Assembly: GCA_963575745.1 (NCBI GenBank)
Contig: CAUYUJ010020727.1
Location: 225,001 to 289,000, forward strand
Origin: Prorocentrum cordatum
Lineage: Eukaryota > Sar > Dinophyceae > Prorocentrales > Prorocentraceae
Reading direction: 5' to 3'
Length of the DNA: 64,000 nt
Below the pieces are notes generated by a model. It saw only the letters and a program-made list of their open reading frames with translations, searched no databases and was not told the origin of the DNA. Of this stretch, positions 54,425 to 63,611 are shown piece after piece (positions within the stretch are counted from its first letter, which is position 1; the number at the start of each line of letters is the position of its first letter). The translations under genes were made by a program, and so were the position numbers.

Positions 54425-54950
54425 AAACTACTGGGCCTCTTTGGGGCTCCTTGGGGCTTCTTGGGTGCCTCACGTGGGCGTCTTGGGGCCGCTTGGGGGC
54501 CTCTTGGGTCCTCCGGAGAGCTTCGTTGGGCGGAACGCTGGAATTCGCGGTTCGTGGTCCCTCTCTTGGGCCCTTTCTGGGGCCATCTCGGAGCTCTCTT
54601 GGGCCGTCTAGGGCGCCTCTTGGGCCACGTTGGAGTTCTTTTGGGTTGTCTTTGGGGCCTCCTGGGAGTCCTGGTGGCCTCGTGGGGGCCTCGTGGACGT
54701 TTTTCAACGCCGTGAAGGCTAACAAGTTGGAGATGCTGAAAAAGGACGTTTTCCCAATTCAATTCCAAGATTTTGGTTTCTTGGGGGTTTCTTGGGAGGC
54801 CTCTTGGACGTTTCGTGGGGTGTCTCGGCGGCCTCTTGGGCCGTTTTGAGCTCATCTTGGGAGTCTTAGAAGGATCTTTCTTCGACTTGGGGGTTCTCGT
54901 GGACCGTCTTGGCGTCTTCTCGGGAAGCGTCAAGTGCTGTCGTGCAGCTC
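54425..54950 (+). repeat. CTTGGGCCGT-type degenerate array, copy 4
   Basis: gggcctctttggggctcctt and similar, with a spacer at about 54712-54775 (aacaagttggagatgctgaa; attccaagattttggtttct). Minus-strand reading is again Pro/Arg/Gln-rich, with ETKILELNWENVLFQHLQLV in the spacer. Followed by GC-rich sequence with a G10 run near 55012. Confidence 0.6.
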
Positions 54951-55879
54951 AAGAGCGAGCCCAGGGAGCCCAGACCGCCCCCGGTGAGTTCGGTCCAGGG
55001 ACGCCCGGGGCCGGGGGGGGGGTAAAATCCCGGTTTGGGCTCCCTGGGGGGGATGAGGGGGGGGAACAATCTCACATGCCTGGCGACCCACAAGGGGTCG
55101 GTGGATTCTTCAGTGAACCCACCTTCCACGCTCCCTCTTCATAGGTCCCTGCAACAATGTATTGTCATTGCGGGGAATGGCCAAGTAGAAGGTAACGACT
55201 TACGACTCCTCAACCGCACTAAAACGTTATCCCTAGGATTTCCACGCCGCGGATCACCGTGACTATTGGGCCATGCTTGTCGTAAATCGTTCCAGATCAC
55301 CATTCCTGGGATTATAACATACCGAATCAATCTGACTGTTGTGTCTTGGCAGGCTTAGGTCGTGCTATAACACGATTCCATGGACTTCAGCCATACGAAT
55401 CCCCGAAGCGGCTGCGAACTTTAGGGCGATTGCACGCGACGGCAGGGCGATGAACACTATTTGGAAAAAGAGTTTGAAGGGGGCTGGGAGGCCCAGCCAG
55501 CAGCTTCGCCTCAGGCGAAGCCAAGTTCCAGTTCAGTTGTACCGTAGTGACGATAGTCCCAGTAGGAGAGGATGTGCCATCTTAAGCAATAGGAAGATCT
55601 TTTTGGTCTCGATAGCAATCGTGTGCCTCGCGATGAGGCGCAGTCATATTTGGGCGGCCGGCCGCTTGAGCCGACGCGGCCGCGGGCGCGCGCTCGCTTC
55701 CGCTCCTTACGTCTCTCAGCTCGCTTTAGAGTCGGGGGGGAGGGAGGCGAAGCGTGAGTCGTCCGCCCCTATACAGCAGGCACAGCAGCTAATATACAAA
55801 AGGACAGAAAAGGGGCGGGCCAGAAGGAAGGTGAACCCGCTCGCAAGTTGCTTGTACAATTCTGTATTTAAAATACTCC
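54951..55879. other. Non-coding; probable 3' end/LTR of the minus-strand copia element
   Basis: No supported gene. Includes the repeat related to 52340-52740 (55285-55480). The region 55480-55870 lies just after the RNase H stop of the minus-strand element, so it may be its 3' UTR and LTR. A palindromic gcggccggccgcttgagccg is at about 55655. LTR ends cannot be fixed because the other LTR is outside the window. Confidence 0.35.
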
Positions 55880-56259
55880 TCAGGCGGCTACAGAACCAGA
55901 TGTCTGGCCGGCCCGATATGGAGTGTGACTCTTTAGGTCATGTTTGAAGGCCTGTATACCTCCCGTGACTTGTAGGAGCATTTCTCTGTCGATGCTCCCC
56001 TTGGTGTGACAATCCGCAGTCATGTCGCGGGTGTCGCACCACTGGAGGCTGTGCACGATTCCACGCTCCATCGTATCCAACAGATGTGTCCTAAAAGGGT
56101 ACACTCAGTCGGCTTCTTCAAGTCTTTGCTTGACAAGGACTTAAACATAGATGCAGCATCTATGGTCAAAATGACCTTGGTGCTCAGGCCACCCAACTCA
56201 AGGATGTCTTTCAACTGAGTGGGCGTGAGCGGCCCTGCGTGGAGCTCGCGCAGAGTCAC
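55880..56259 (-). pseudogene. rnh: RNase H C-terminal half
   Basis: MTLRELHAGPLTPTQLKDIL, ILTIDAASMFKSLSSKDLKK (Asp of the DAxS motif) in one frame, then ERGIVHSLQWCDTRDMTADC, HTKGSIDREMLLQVTGGIQA in the next (stop at 55880). DTRDMTADxHTKG is the last catalytic motif of copia RNase H. A frameshift lies at about 56060-56080. No further domain follows, unlike in the plus-strand element. Confidence 0.6.
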
Positions 56260-56360
56260 AATCGTGGGATAACCGTCCTCCGAATTATGGGCTGCTCATC
56301 GTGTCTCTGCTGAATAGCTCGAGCGGGCCTGCAAGCGGCGAGACTTGCAGTGCGCATCGA
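56260..56360 (-). other. Broken RNase H middle
   Basis: About 100 bp with stops in all minus frames between the two RNase H pieces; the catalytic Glu region (usually 'SSxAEMLA') cannot be read. Confidence 0.3.
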
Positions 56361-56676
56361 TCAAGTGAGCGACAGGTTTACTGGAAGACGTGTTTCCACG
56401 TCGTAGCAGGATTGCCCGCGAATACCATAGCCTTTGACGTGGTCATTGGCGTCTCCATTCAGGCGTCGGTATCCTGAGTTGCTGTGCAGGTCGACCTTGC
56501 CAGTAAGGGTCATCGCCTGGTAGACGATCTTCTTCGGGCAGGCCTGCAGCTTCGGGCAGTCGTCGCACTTGGATGTTGGTCGGTTCTTGGACACGTTGTA
56601 GCGATACAACATACACCATCAACCACACCTGGGTGATTAATGCATACGCCAGTGCGCCCCTGAGGCTGGCGAACAT
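56361..56676 (-). pseudogene. RT thumb/connection to RNase H start
   Basis: Two frames: MFASLRGALAYALITQVWLM, VYVVSLQRVQEPTNIQVRRL (56676-56560), then ACPKKIVYQAMTLTGKVDLH, SNSGYRRLNGDANDHVKGYG (56550-56410). They overlap through a frameshift near 56555. VDLHSNSGYRRL is the first RNase H strand; the usual Asp of 'HSDSGY' is Asn here, a change in a catalytic residue. Confidence 0.55.
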
Positions 56677-57146
56677 GTCTGCAACCGTCTCTGAGCGTTA
56701 GCGTCGGCGCCAGGGAGTTCAGGATGTTGTATAGGACGGATCTGCTTGATGTATTCATCTGGGTCCAGAGTAACATTGCCGTCCTCGTCCTTGGTATATC
56801 TCACAGCGCAGTTGGTGCGTGTGCGCTTGTTGAGGTAACACTTGCCAAAGGTGTCTTCTACGCATCCGACACACTTGCCAATGGTGTCCTCAGTGCTGGC
56901 CATCTTGATATCATCGACATGGTCGGCCGTAAGCAGGTTGTTGCTCGTCTCGAACTCCTCGTCGTAGGACGTGGGTCGGAGGCCAAACAAGGTTTCTACG
57001 TCGAAGGCTTCACGGTCCATGGGGCCTCGGAGTACCAGGCGTAATCTGATGGTACGTTCCATCTCGCCCTTCTCTTTCTTCGCAAGCTTCCATTTGTACA
57101 CGTGCCTCGAAGACATGATGTTCGACGACTTAGCTGTTTCTTGCAT
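56637..57146 (-). pseudogene. rt: Reverse transcriptase with internal deletion
   Basis: SSRHVYKWKLAKKEKGEMER, TIRLRLVLRG (fingers) leads to FDVETLFGLRPTSYDEEFET and LLTADHVDDIKMA (motif C, HVDD at about residues 76-79). In an intact RVT_2 domain more than 100 residues, including motif A (catalytic Asp) and motif B, lie between fingers and motif C; here only about 30. The junction is near residue 52 (about 56990). It cannot be active. The end ADANAQRRLQTCSPASGAHW is in a shifted frame. Confidence 0.65.
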
Positions 57147-57185
57147 TTTGACACACCTATTGTCAAGCCATGTCTTGAGTTCAGC

Positions 57186-57704
57186 TTAGACGGCCTTCGA
57201 TACTTTCTCGGGGTTCGTCTGGATGCCAGCTTTCGCGAGGAGGTCGTCTTCCTTGACGACCGCAGCTCGCTTTGCAGCGGCGGTCGCATATACTCGCATA
57301 GTGGCCACGCGGTCGGCATCTAGTATCATGAGTTGTTGTTCAGACAGGACTAACTTCGACATTTCTGCGCGAAGCAGAATTCGACACATTGGCCACGTTC
57401 GCCTGGGTCCAGTTCGTAGTTGTAGTCCTCGACCATGGTGCGCATGGGGACGTAGTGCGTCTCCTCGGTGTCGGAGTCGCGAGTGCGCCCCCCCCATGGG
57501 CAGGCGTCCCCGCTGCTCACCAGCTACAGTGATCAGCGCACTTCGATCTGGAACAATTTGTGTGGGTATTGTAAAGAGGTCCTCTGGTGGAGTTGCCTCC
57601 ATCAGTTCCCTTTCCTCTTGTAATTCTGCATGCCACACTTCCATCATGTGACTCGAGATCAGCCTCCGATTCCTCGTAGATCGTATCAAGCCATCCATCA
57701 TCAT
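57186..57704 (-). CDS. Pol linker before RT
   Basis: 172 residues, SSHMMEVWHAELQEERELME, PPEDLFTIPTQIVPDRSALI, later SKLVLSEQQLMILDADRVAT. The middle (about 57400-57530) is in the wrong frame, marked by a run of C (57488-57495). Function unknown; it precedes the fingers of the reverse transcriptase as in related copia elements. Confidence 0.45.
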   Translation of the reverse strand: MMMDGLIRSTRNRRLISSHMMEVWHAELQEERELMEATPPEDLFTIPTQIVPDRSALITVAGEQRGRLPMGGAHSRLRHRGDALRPHAHHGRGLQLRTGPRRTWPMCRILLRAEMSKLVLSEQQLMILDADRVATMRVYATAAAKRAAVVKEDDLLAKAGIQTNPEKVSKAV

Positions 57705-58311
57705 GTGGTGGTTCGGATTATGAGGCTCCTTGCGGTTCCATCCAGTGCCGGTGTGTTCGCCAATTCCTCAAATATTGTCAGGTCCTGGTCAAAATCTGCT
57801 TGAGGTTTAGTGGACTTCAGACACTGGATGAGTCTCGAATGTGCTGATCCAGTTATATCGTATATATTCAGTGCAGTGCCTTCTGCGTCATAATCGTGAA
57901 TTCCTGGATTCGCACCGTTGTCAGAGTTGACGTATGCGAAGCTGTCGGCGTAAGTACCCCGAGGTAGTTATGAATACTCTTGGTTAACCTGACATAAGCT
58001 ACGCTCTCAATGCGGAAGAAGTTTCTGAGAAGGTATTGTCAAGCTAGATGTACCACAGGAGATAGACGGCTTGCACACGTCATCAGAAGCGTCCCTTTCT
58101 TGGTCGGCACATAGCCAAAGGTCATAGCAGGTCTCCCCGCTGGCAAGCTGGCCACGAATGTCAACGCTGTCGGTAGCGCAACGCTGTCGGAGCCAATGAT
58201 TCGGGCTATCAGTGCTTCAATTTAGAGTGAATGTCTTTCATCGCCGCATTGTCCTTGAACATCTCGATCGACAACTCAGATGATGACTTGACCCCTTTCG
58301 GGATCGTTCTT
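57705..58311 (-). pseudogene. Decayed linker between integrase and RT
   Basis: Fragments in all three minus frames, with many stops. An AGRPAMT hairpin lies at 58127-58140. TIFEELANTPALDG is readable at about 57770. No intact frame longer than 60 codons. Confidence 0.35.
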
Positions 58312-58565
58312 TCAAATTGGGAATGGGCCATTCCAGCCTCCCCAGTCGTCCTTAGTGGTTGTGGGGCGACGGTAATCGATCAAGTCTCCTTCGTCGTAAT
58401 AACGGGTAACAGTTGTCTTAGTACGTGGGGCACGATTGGTCTTAGCTGCTGCTGTGGCCTGCGTTGTTTCTTCAATGCGTACCTTGCGTGTCGTCTGTTC
58501 ACGAGAATGGTCCGACGTTTCCGTCGACTGCTCGTGGTCCAAGACAGGTAAGTCAGGAAGCGTTG
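58312..58565 (-). CDS. Integrase C-terminal / linker segment
   Basis: VTRYYDEGDLIDYRRPTTTK, DDWGGWNGPFPI. The 'G..v.Y.R....D.WGGWNGPF' phrase is typical of a small SH3-like C-terminal integrase domain in dinoflagellate elements, recalled from family knowledge. It ends at a TGA or frameshift at 58312; the next frame continues with QLSIEMFKDNAAMKDIHSKL-like sequence to 58220. Confidence 0.4.
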
Positions 58566-59052
58566 CTAGTTGCCGTCCAAACAGAGCGTTGTGCGGAGAC
58601 GCCTAGTTGCAGCAGGTGAACGCGTTGGCGGCGAGTCAGGCCTCGTGCAGTAGCCGTGTGAACACAAGAGGTATGTCCAACCTGTTGAGTTCAGCTTCCA
58701 TGACATGGAGTAGATTGCGCAATCTGCCATTTCCGGCTTCGATCGTCGTAGCGTGCTGTCCGCGCGCACGTATCCTAAGTTCAGTGCAATTTGCCTGAAG
58801 GACTGCTTCCGCAGTGTCGTTGTTAAGGGCATCCTCTCCGTCGGAGTAGAGTACCTCTGCAGGTCCAAACTGCATCCAGCACTGATGATCTGCATCCAGG
58901 ATACTGGTCATAGTCTTGTCTGGTATCTCCATTCCAGTGGCATATCGAATACAGCGATGGATGATCTGGAAGATGTTGTGTTTTTGTCTGTAGAACATTA
59001 GATCACATTCCACTTCCTCATGCATTTTACTAGGCAGTGCAGCGGAGGGCAT
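58566..59052 (-). CDS. int: Integrase catalytic core
   Basis: Counted from ATG 59052: EVECDLMFY (Asp17), VLYSDGEDALNND (Asp71), RGQHATTIEAGNGRLRNLLH (Glu105). The spacing Asp71-x33-Glu105 fits the D,D(35)E retroviral integrase triad. In the same frame it continues NRLDIPLVFTRLLHEA to a stop at 58636. Another frame picks up the chain around 58640-58566 (CTRPDSPPTRSPAATRRLRT region is a shadow). It inserts element cDNA. Confidence 0.65.
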
Positions 59053-59473
59053 AACAGTATGCCCAGGCTTGTCTCAAGCTCTGCACTCCCGACATGTGTC
59101 GCAGACACTTTTAATCAGGTTGAGCCTGACGCTATCCAGACCTATCTTACTTGGGATGAGTCTCATCTTAGGCTTTTTCGCATGGAACCAGCGCAAGTGT
59201 AGTTTCCGCAACTCGCGTGTTACCACGCTTTGGTCAACGCTTCGTAAAGTTTGTAGACTGATTTGTACGTCGAACCGTGGCCAGTCTGGAAGTCGTGGTC
59301 GCGCAGCAGGGTTACCCGCTGGTGGCGGAGGAGGTGCTTCTCCAACCTGTGGCAGTCGGAGATGGTCATCCGAACTACCGTCTCCGCTCGAGTCCGGTTG
59401 CCCTGCAGCAGGTTCAGCAGCATGTCTGCCTGCGGTAATGTCGTGGCTGCTTGCGCCCGCTGTAGGTCCAGCT
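59050..59473 (-). pseudogene. Integrase N-terminal region, broken
   Basis: A frame at 59220-59423 reads MTISDCHRLEKHLLRHQRVT, LLRDHDFQTGHGSTYKSVYK. At about 59105-59070 another frame reads SVCDTCRECRA, the CxxC end of an integrase-type zinc-binding motif. The two are separated by a frameshift and stops. The His pair cannot be assigned with confidence. Confidence 0.35.
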
Positions 59474-60080
59474 CTAGACGGGTCTTGGTGCTCCTAGCCG
59501 CGTAAGTGGTGACGCGGCTGGCGCCTCGGGTGGTGGTGCTGCAGGTTCAGCAGGAGCCGGTGGTGCAGGTCCTGCTGCCAGTTCGGCAGGAACCGGTGGT
59601 GCCTGTCCATGATTGTCGGGCAGCTTCCAGGGTTTGGCAAATTTGCATAATTTGCCCGGTGTTAGTGCGTGTCCAGGCTTGTTCTTGCCGTACTTCGTCT
59701 TGCAGCTCGGACATTCCCAATGGTAGTCGTCCTTATCGTACCACCTGCAATGCTTAGGATTTCTGTCATGTGAGGGAGAACGCACATTAACATTATCCGC
59801 GCATGCGGGACACCCGAGCCCTCCCGAGGGTGGTCTGACGATCAAGCCATCGGGTTGCCGAGGCAGACTCGGATCGTCCAAGTCATATCCCCTCACGTTG
59901 GTAAGCAACACGGTGGACGAATAAGGGTGAGCATGGAAGGGGTCACGGTTTACCTGGAAGACATCGTGTGCGATCTGAACAGAATGGACAAAGATCGATT
60001 GCATATTTGGAGTGTAAAGTGAAGCCCTGGACAGTTCTTTGTTGCATACCGACGCATGCTGATGATGGCCAGCACATCGC
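59474..60080 (-). CDS. Methyltransferase tail and zinc ribbon
   Basis: ATG at 60004, open upstream. QSIFVHSVQIAHDVFQVNRD, then GLGCPACADNVNVRSPSHDR, KHCRWYDKDDYHWECPSCKT. The two CPxC pairs with CRW form a zinc-ribbon-like module. The end is Pro/Ala-rich (APPVPAELAAGPAPPAPAEP) and stops at 59474. It links the methyltransferase region to the integrase. Confidence 0.5.
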
Positions 60081-60176
60081 TTTCGTCCGAAAAGGGGTAA
60101 GTAAAAGGCGGTGGTTGGCCATGATCCCAGTCGGCTTTCGTATCAGCACCACGTGGGAATCGCGCGAACCAGTAGT
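59943..60176 (-). CDS. Methyltransferase-like domain, C-terminal part
   Basis: Directly after the TGA and in the same frame: TTGSRDSHVVLIRKPTGIMA, then NHRLLLTPF. This resembles the 'D..G...KPT...N' stretch that I recall following motif VI in related dinoflagellate element proteins. After LLLTPF the frame is lost; the continuation RCAGHHQHASVCNKELSRAS-like reading lies in the next frame (60004 downward). Confidence 0.45.
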   Translation of the reverse strand, partial: TTGSRDSHVVLIRKPTGIMANHRLLLTPFRTKAMCWPSSACVGMQQRTVQGFTLHSKYAIDLCPFCSDRTRCLPGKP

Positions 60177-62624
60177 TCATTGGTCCATATTCACCTTGCA
60201 AGTGCCCTTGCTTTTGGCCAAGGTGGTCCATGGTGGTATCTGTTCCACCCAAGTACACACTGGTTGTTCTCGTAAGTAGAACCGTCGAAGATCGTTCTGA
60301 CGTATAGCCACCTTTCCACAGACCTTGATATGCGGCAGATATTCTTTGTGATGTTCATGCCAAGTATCGTAGTGAACCGGAGCATTGAAATTGGAAGGTA
60401 GTCCAGTCGTTCTGCAGTTAGGTTGTAGTATACCAATTTTGACGAAACAAACGCGTAGATTGTGCATCACTGCGTCCTGAACATCCTCGTTTCCAAGGTT
60501 AATAAGGGAACGTTTGTCGAGGTTCCCCCCTGAGGACAAACCTCGGCTGAATGCTAGCTGCGAGATGCCTCCACTTCCCCCGCGCAATTCCAGCATATCC
60601 ACCTTGTTGTGACGTCCATAGTGCAAGGTGGGGATTATGGAGAGTACATCTGAATAGGATTCCGCAGGTAGCCCCGCAGATAACGCGATAAAAGTTCCCT
60701 CTTCACCATCACTTTCCGCGTCGGGGTCGAGAGGTGCGTCGGTGTAGTGCGCGCCGCGCCCAAGTCCCTTCAGGTCGTCCCCGCAGTCGTCGTTGCCTTC
60801 TTCGACTATCTTGGGTATCTCGCGTGGTTTTGATGCCCGCTTCTTTGTCTGCTTTCTGTTTTCTTTTTGTTTGATTCGGGCATCGGTCGGTGCTGCTGTC
60901 TGTTGTTCAGTCTCAGGTGAACTGAATGTCGGAAATTTGGGAATAGAGGGGAGCACGCGGCCGCGCTCAATCGAAGGGGGAGGGAGACGATCGTCATCGA
61001 TGATCGCAACTCGCCTTGGGCGTGGACGTGAGCTCCCGTGTCCGAGGAGAGCCGGTTCAGGCTGCTCCCAGTAAAGTCGGGTACGGATGTTGGTGACACC
61101 GTTCGGTAACGGTGCATTGTAGTTGTACCCGATAGGCTGGTCCTGGATCTTGATGTCTTGCATGATCGTGTTATCGTCCAGGTTCATTGTTATTCGTTTG
61201 ACAACATGGTCCCACTCAGGGCCATTCTTCGGAGACTGAACGTAAGTTCGAATTCCATTATCCACTCGAGTGTGGATACTCGATGTACAGCACTTGTGGT
61301 TTCTCTGCGTCCTGTGTAAATCCATGTGATCTATCAGTCTTGCGGTCATGATAGCCAGCGTCTTGTTACGCCATTCGGCGTTTTGAGCTCCTTGTCCATA
61401 ACAGTCCAGGACATGCTCAGTAGGTTGTGCAGGTTTCCCTGCTGTTTTGCACGTGCACCGCCACAAGTTACTCGGGATGCGCGTGCAGGTATTTGCCGCT
61501 GGCAGATATGATCCGCTAGGCAACGTATTAGAACGGTCGTACTTGAGGCCGAAGTGGCAGAATCGCATAACATCGATAACAGATGCACGAGAATGGTAAT
61601 GCTGCGATAAGCACTCTTGTTCTTCTGCGGCCACACTGCGGGGCCCGCTGCTATCCGCGGCAGCCGCACAGCCGGGCTGGCCACTGTCCCTGGCGCGCAC
61701 AGCCGGCGCCTGGGAAAATAATGCAGGTTTCCCCGCCTTTGATGACAGCACCTGAGTGTTCGGCCTGTTTGAGCATGCGCGGGTGGCCGATGCGCGCGCC
61801 TGCCCCCGTCGCTCGTTTGACGATCGGGGCGTCGACATGCCTGTGCCATGCTGCGCTGCAGGGTCGCTGCTCGAAGTAAAACTGTCAAACTTCTCAGCGG
61901 CGTCATCTCCTTCCGCAGGTGCCCCTGCCTTTGCATCGGGTGACGTCCACTTCGTGCCTTCCTCGTAAATGGCCTGATATACCTTCGCCTGCAAGTTGCG
62001 CAAGGCGAAGTCCTTGTCGGCCGAGGTAGGGTTGGTCCCGAAGCACGTATTCCTGCGATGCCAAGTCTTCAAGGTGCTATTCGCCAGTGACTGGATCTTG
62101 AAAGCGAGCGTCTCCTCGTTGATGGAAGAGCTGATGCCCTTGGTGTCCTGGGACATCATATCTGTATGGGCGTCACTCATAGCAGGTGTCCCCGCGGTTG
62201 GCTCTGGATCAGATGCCTCTTTGACGAGCAACGGATCGTTCTCGCATTGAGGATTGGCCGTAATAGTAAACGACGTCGACCTTTTATCCTCAGTCGCGGT
62301 CCCGTATGCGTCGACCTGAAGTGCCAAATGTGCAGAAGGAGTTTTTATCAAATCAAGCACTCTGGCACCTTTTCCAAGTAGAAGCTTGTACATCTCAGAG
62401 CCAGGGATGATCGTCTTCTCGTGCCCCTGCTCCAAGATCAGGATAGTCCCCATGGTAGACATGCTCCTCAGACCCATAATCGCAGGTAGGTTCTCCCCAG
62501 AACCTTCAGCTACATGTGCTGAATAGCTATCAAGTCTCGCCACAGCAGGTGCCCCCCGCCGGATCTCCCCTCTCTTTGCACGCAATCTTGCAGTGCAGGG
62601 ATATATCACATATCGCGGCGCCAT
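60177..62624 (-). CDS. Protease C-terminus, linker and DCM-like methyltransferase domain
   Basis: 815 residues. Residues 40-60 (GENLPAIMGLRSMSTMGTIL) and PGSEMYKLLLGKGAR complete the protease. A long low-complexity linker with hairpins (AGTPAMS, AGAPAEG, AGKPALF, AGKPAQP, AGLPAES) follows. Residues 675-815 are a methyltransferase-like domain: VDMLELRGGSGGIS (motif I, SAM binding), SSGGNLDKRSL, GILQPNCRTTG (734-741, motif IV with Cys), NAPVHYDTWHEHHKEYLPHI, and LREQPVCTWVEQIPPW (785-799, motif VI position). The frame ends in TGA 60177, after MDQ, and continues in frame. Confidence 0.6.
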   Translation of the reverse strand: MAPRYVIYPCTARLRAKRGEIRRGAPAVARLDSYSAHVAEGSGENLPAIMGLRSMSTMGTILILEQGHEKTIIPGSEMYKLLLGKGARVLDLIKTPSAHLALQVDAYGTATEDKRSTSFTITANPQCENDPLLVKEASDPEPTAGTPAMSDAHTDMMSQDTKGISSSINEETLAFKIQSLANSTLKTWHRRNTCFGTNPTSADKDFALRNLQAKVYQAIYEEGTKWTSPDAKAGAPAEGDDAAEKFDSFTSSSDPAAQHGTGMSTPRSSNERRGQARASATRACSNRPNTQVLSSKAGKPALFSQAPAVRARDSGQPGCAAAADSSGPRSVAAEEQECLSQHYHSRASVIDVMRFCHFGLKYDRSNTLPSGSYLPAANTCTRIPSNLWRCTCKTAGKPAQPTEHVLDCYGQGAQNAEWRNKTLAIMTARLIDHMDLHRTQRNHKCCTSSIHTRVDNGIRTYVQSPKNGPEWDHVVKRITMNLDDNTIMQDIKIQDQPIGYNYNAPLPNGVTNIRTRLYWEQPEPALLGHGSSRPRPRRVAIIDDDRLPPPSIERGRVLPSIPKFPTFSSPETEQQTAAPTDARIKQKENRKQTKKRASKPREIPKIVEEGNDDCGDDLKGLGRGAHYTDAPLDPDAESDGEEGTFIALSAGLPAESYSDVLSIIPTLHYGRHNKVDMLELRGGSGGISQLAFSRGLSSGGNLDKRSLINLGNEDVQDAVMHNLRVCFVKIGILQPNCRTTGLPSNFNAPVHYDTWHEHHKEYLPHIKVCGKVAIRQNDLRRFYLREQPVCTWVEQIPPWTTLAKSKGTCKVNMDQ

Positions 62625-62660
62625 CGCCCACTCCGGACACGTAGAGCCTCTTCGTCAGGT

Positions 62661-63590
62661 TCAGCCTCTGGCGTGTCCGTGGGAACGAGATGCCCGTTCG
62701 AAGGTCTGTGCCGTCTTTAAACCAATGGTATTAATATTGCTGCCAATATCCAGAATATTTATCAACATGCCATTCACCGTGGTTCCACTGGCCAATTCAT
62801 GGCGTTCTCCAAATAATCCTGGCACTTCAGACAGTGTCGTGCCGTGCGTGCCCCTGCGGCGCCTCTGCTCCGACATCCAGTCGTATCGTAACAAAGATGT
62901 AACGACGTGCATATCTCCACGGGCCTCTTCTTCCGTAATGGGGTTCTTTTCAAAGATCCAGGCCGCAGGATACTCGTCATGTCTATATGGGCGCGATGCA
63001 GATGTAGTAGGCAGGTTCAGAAACGTATCCTCGTCAGCGCTCATGCCCGTCTGACCATCTGTGCTTACCATTAACACAGTATGCAGCATGTCCCGCTCGG
63101 ACTTCGCACTGGCGCCACTGCGCGCGCTCGCTGGGCTCTCTGTCCTACGCTGATTGCGTGGACGAATGTCTCGCCCATATGGCATGTGCGCATGTGGAAA
63201 CAGAAGCCACTGAGCGCTCCTATCAGTGGCCCTCTCCATGCGCCTCAACCTCGTGTCGTTGACCGGCGCAGCAGGAGGTGCAGCTGCAGCAGGTGTCCTT
63301 GCATTGTTAGCGGTCTCTGCTATCGGTGGCATGGGCGCGTTTACAGCAGGTGTCCCTGCAGGTGTGGTGGCCTCCGTCGCTAGCCCCCCGTTGGCTGGTG
63401 ATGCAGGTTGCCCCGCCGGTGTTGTTGCGGGGGCTGCCGTATTGTTCATCATCATCGCCGTGGCGCGGTTGAGCTCTTCACGGAGGTCCCTGAGTTCGTT
63501 CGCCCCATCGGAGTATATCTCCATGGCGACCCAGTGCGTCCTGATCTCCAACGAGGGTGTAGTGAAACTCAGCTGTGATTGAGCCAACAC
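62661..63590 (-). CDS. Linker and aspartic protease active site
   Basis: Same frame as the RING segment, after one TGA. A helical start (IYSDGANELRDLREELNRAT) is followed by an Ala/Pro/Thr linker with three hairpins (AGQPASP, AGTPAVN, ARTPAAA) and a mixed region. Near the end, NGMLINILDIGSNINTIGLK carries DIGS at residues 281-284 (about 62750), where active proteases usually have DTGS/DSGS. The Thr-to-Ile change may abolish activity, or be tolerated as in some retroelement proteases. Two TGA codons follow and the same frame continues into the next entry. Confidence 0.6.
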   Translation of the reverse strand: MLAQSQLSFTTPSLEIRTHWVAMEIYSDGANELRDLREELNRATAMMMNNTAAPATTPAGQPASPANGGLATEATTPAGTPAVNAPMPPIAETANNARTPAAAAPPAAPVNDTRLRRMERATDRSAQWLLFPHAHMPYGRDIRPRNQRRTESPASARSGASAKSERDMLHTVLMVSTDGQTGMSADEDTFLNLPTTSASRPYRHDEYPAAWIFEKNPITEEEARGDMHVVTSLLRYDWMSEQRRRRGTHGTTLSEVPGLFGERHELASGTTVNGMLINILDIGSNINTIGLKTAQTFERASRSHGHARG

Positions 63591-63611
63591 CCCTGCACAT
63601 GGCTTAGTGCC

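Noticed and set aside
55655-55870. LTR of the minus-strand element
   Set aside because: Position fits but the partner LTR is outside the window and no TG...CA boundary could be verified, so it is only described as a possible LTR.
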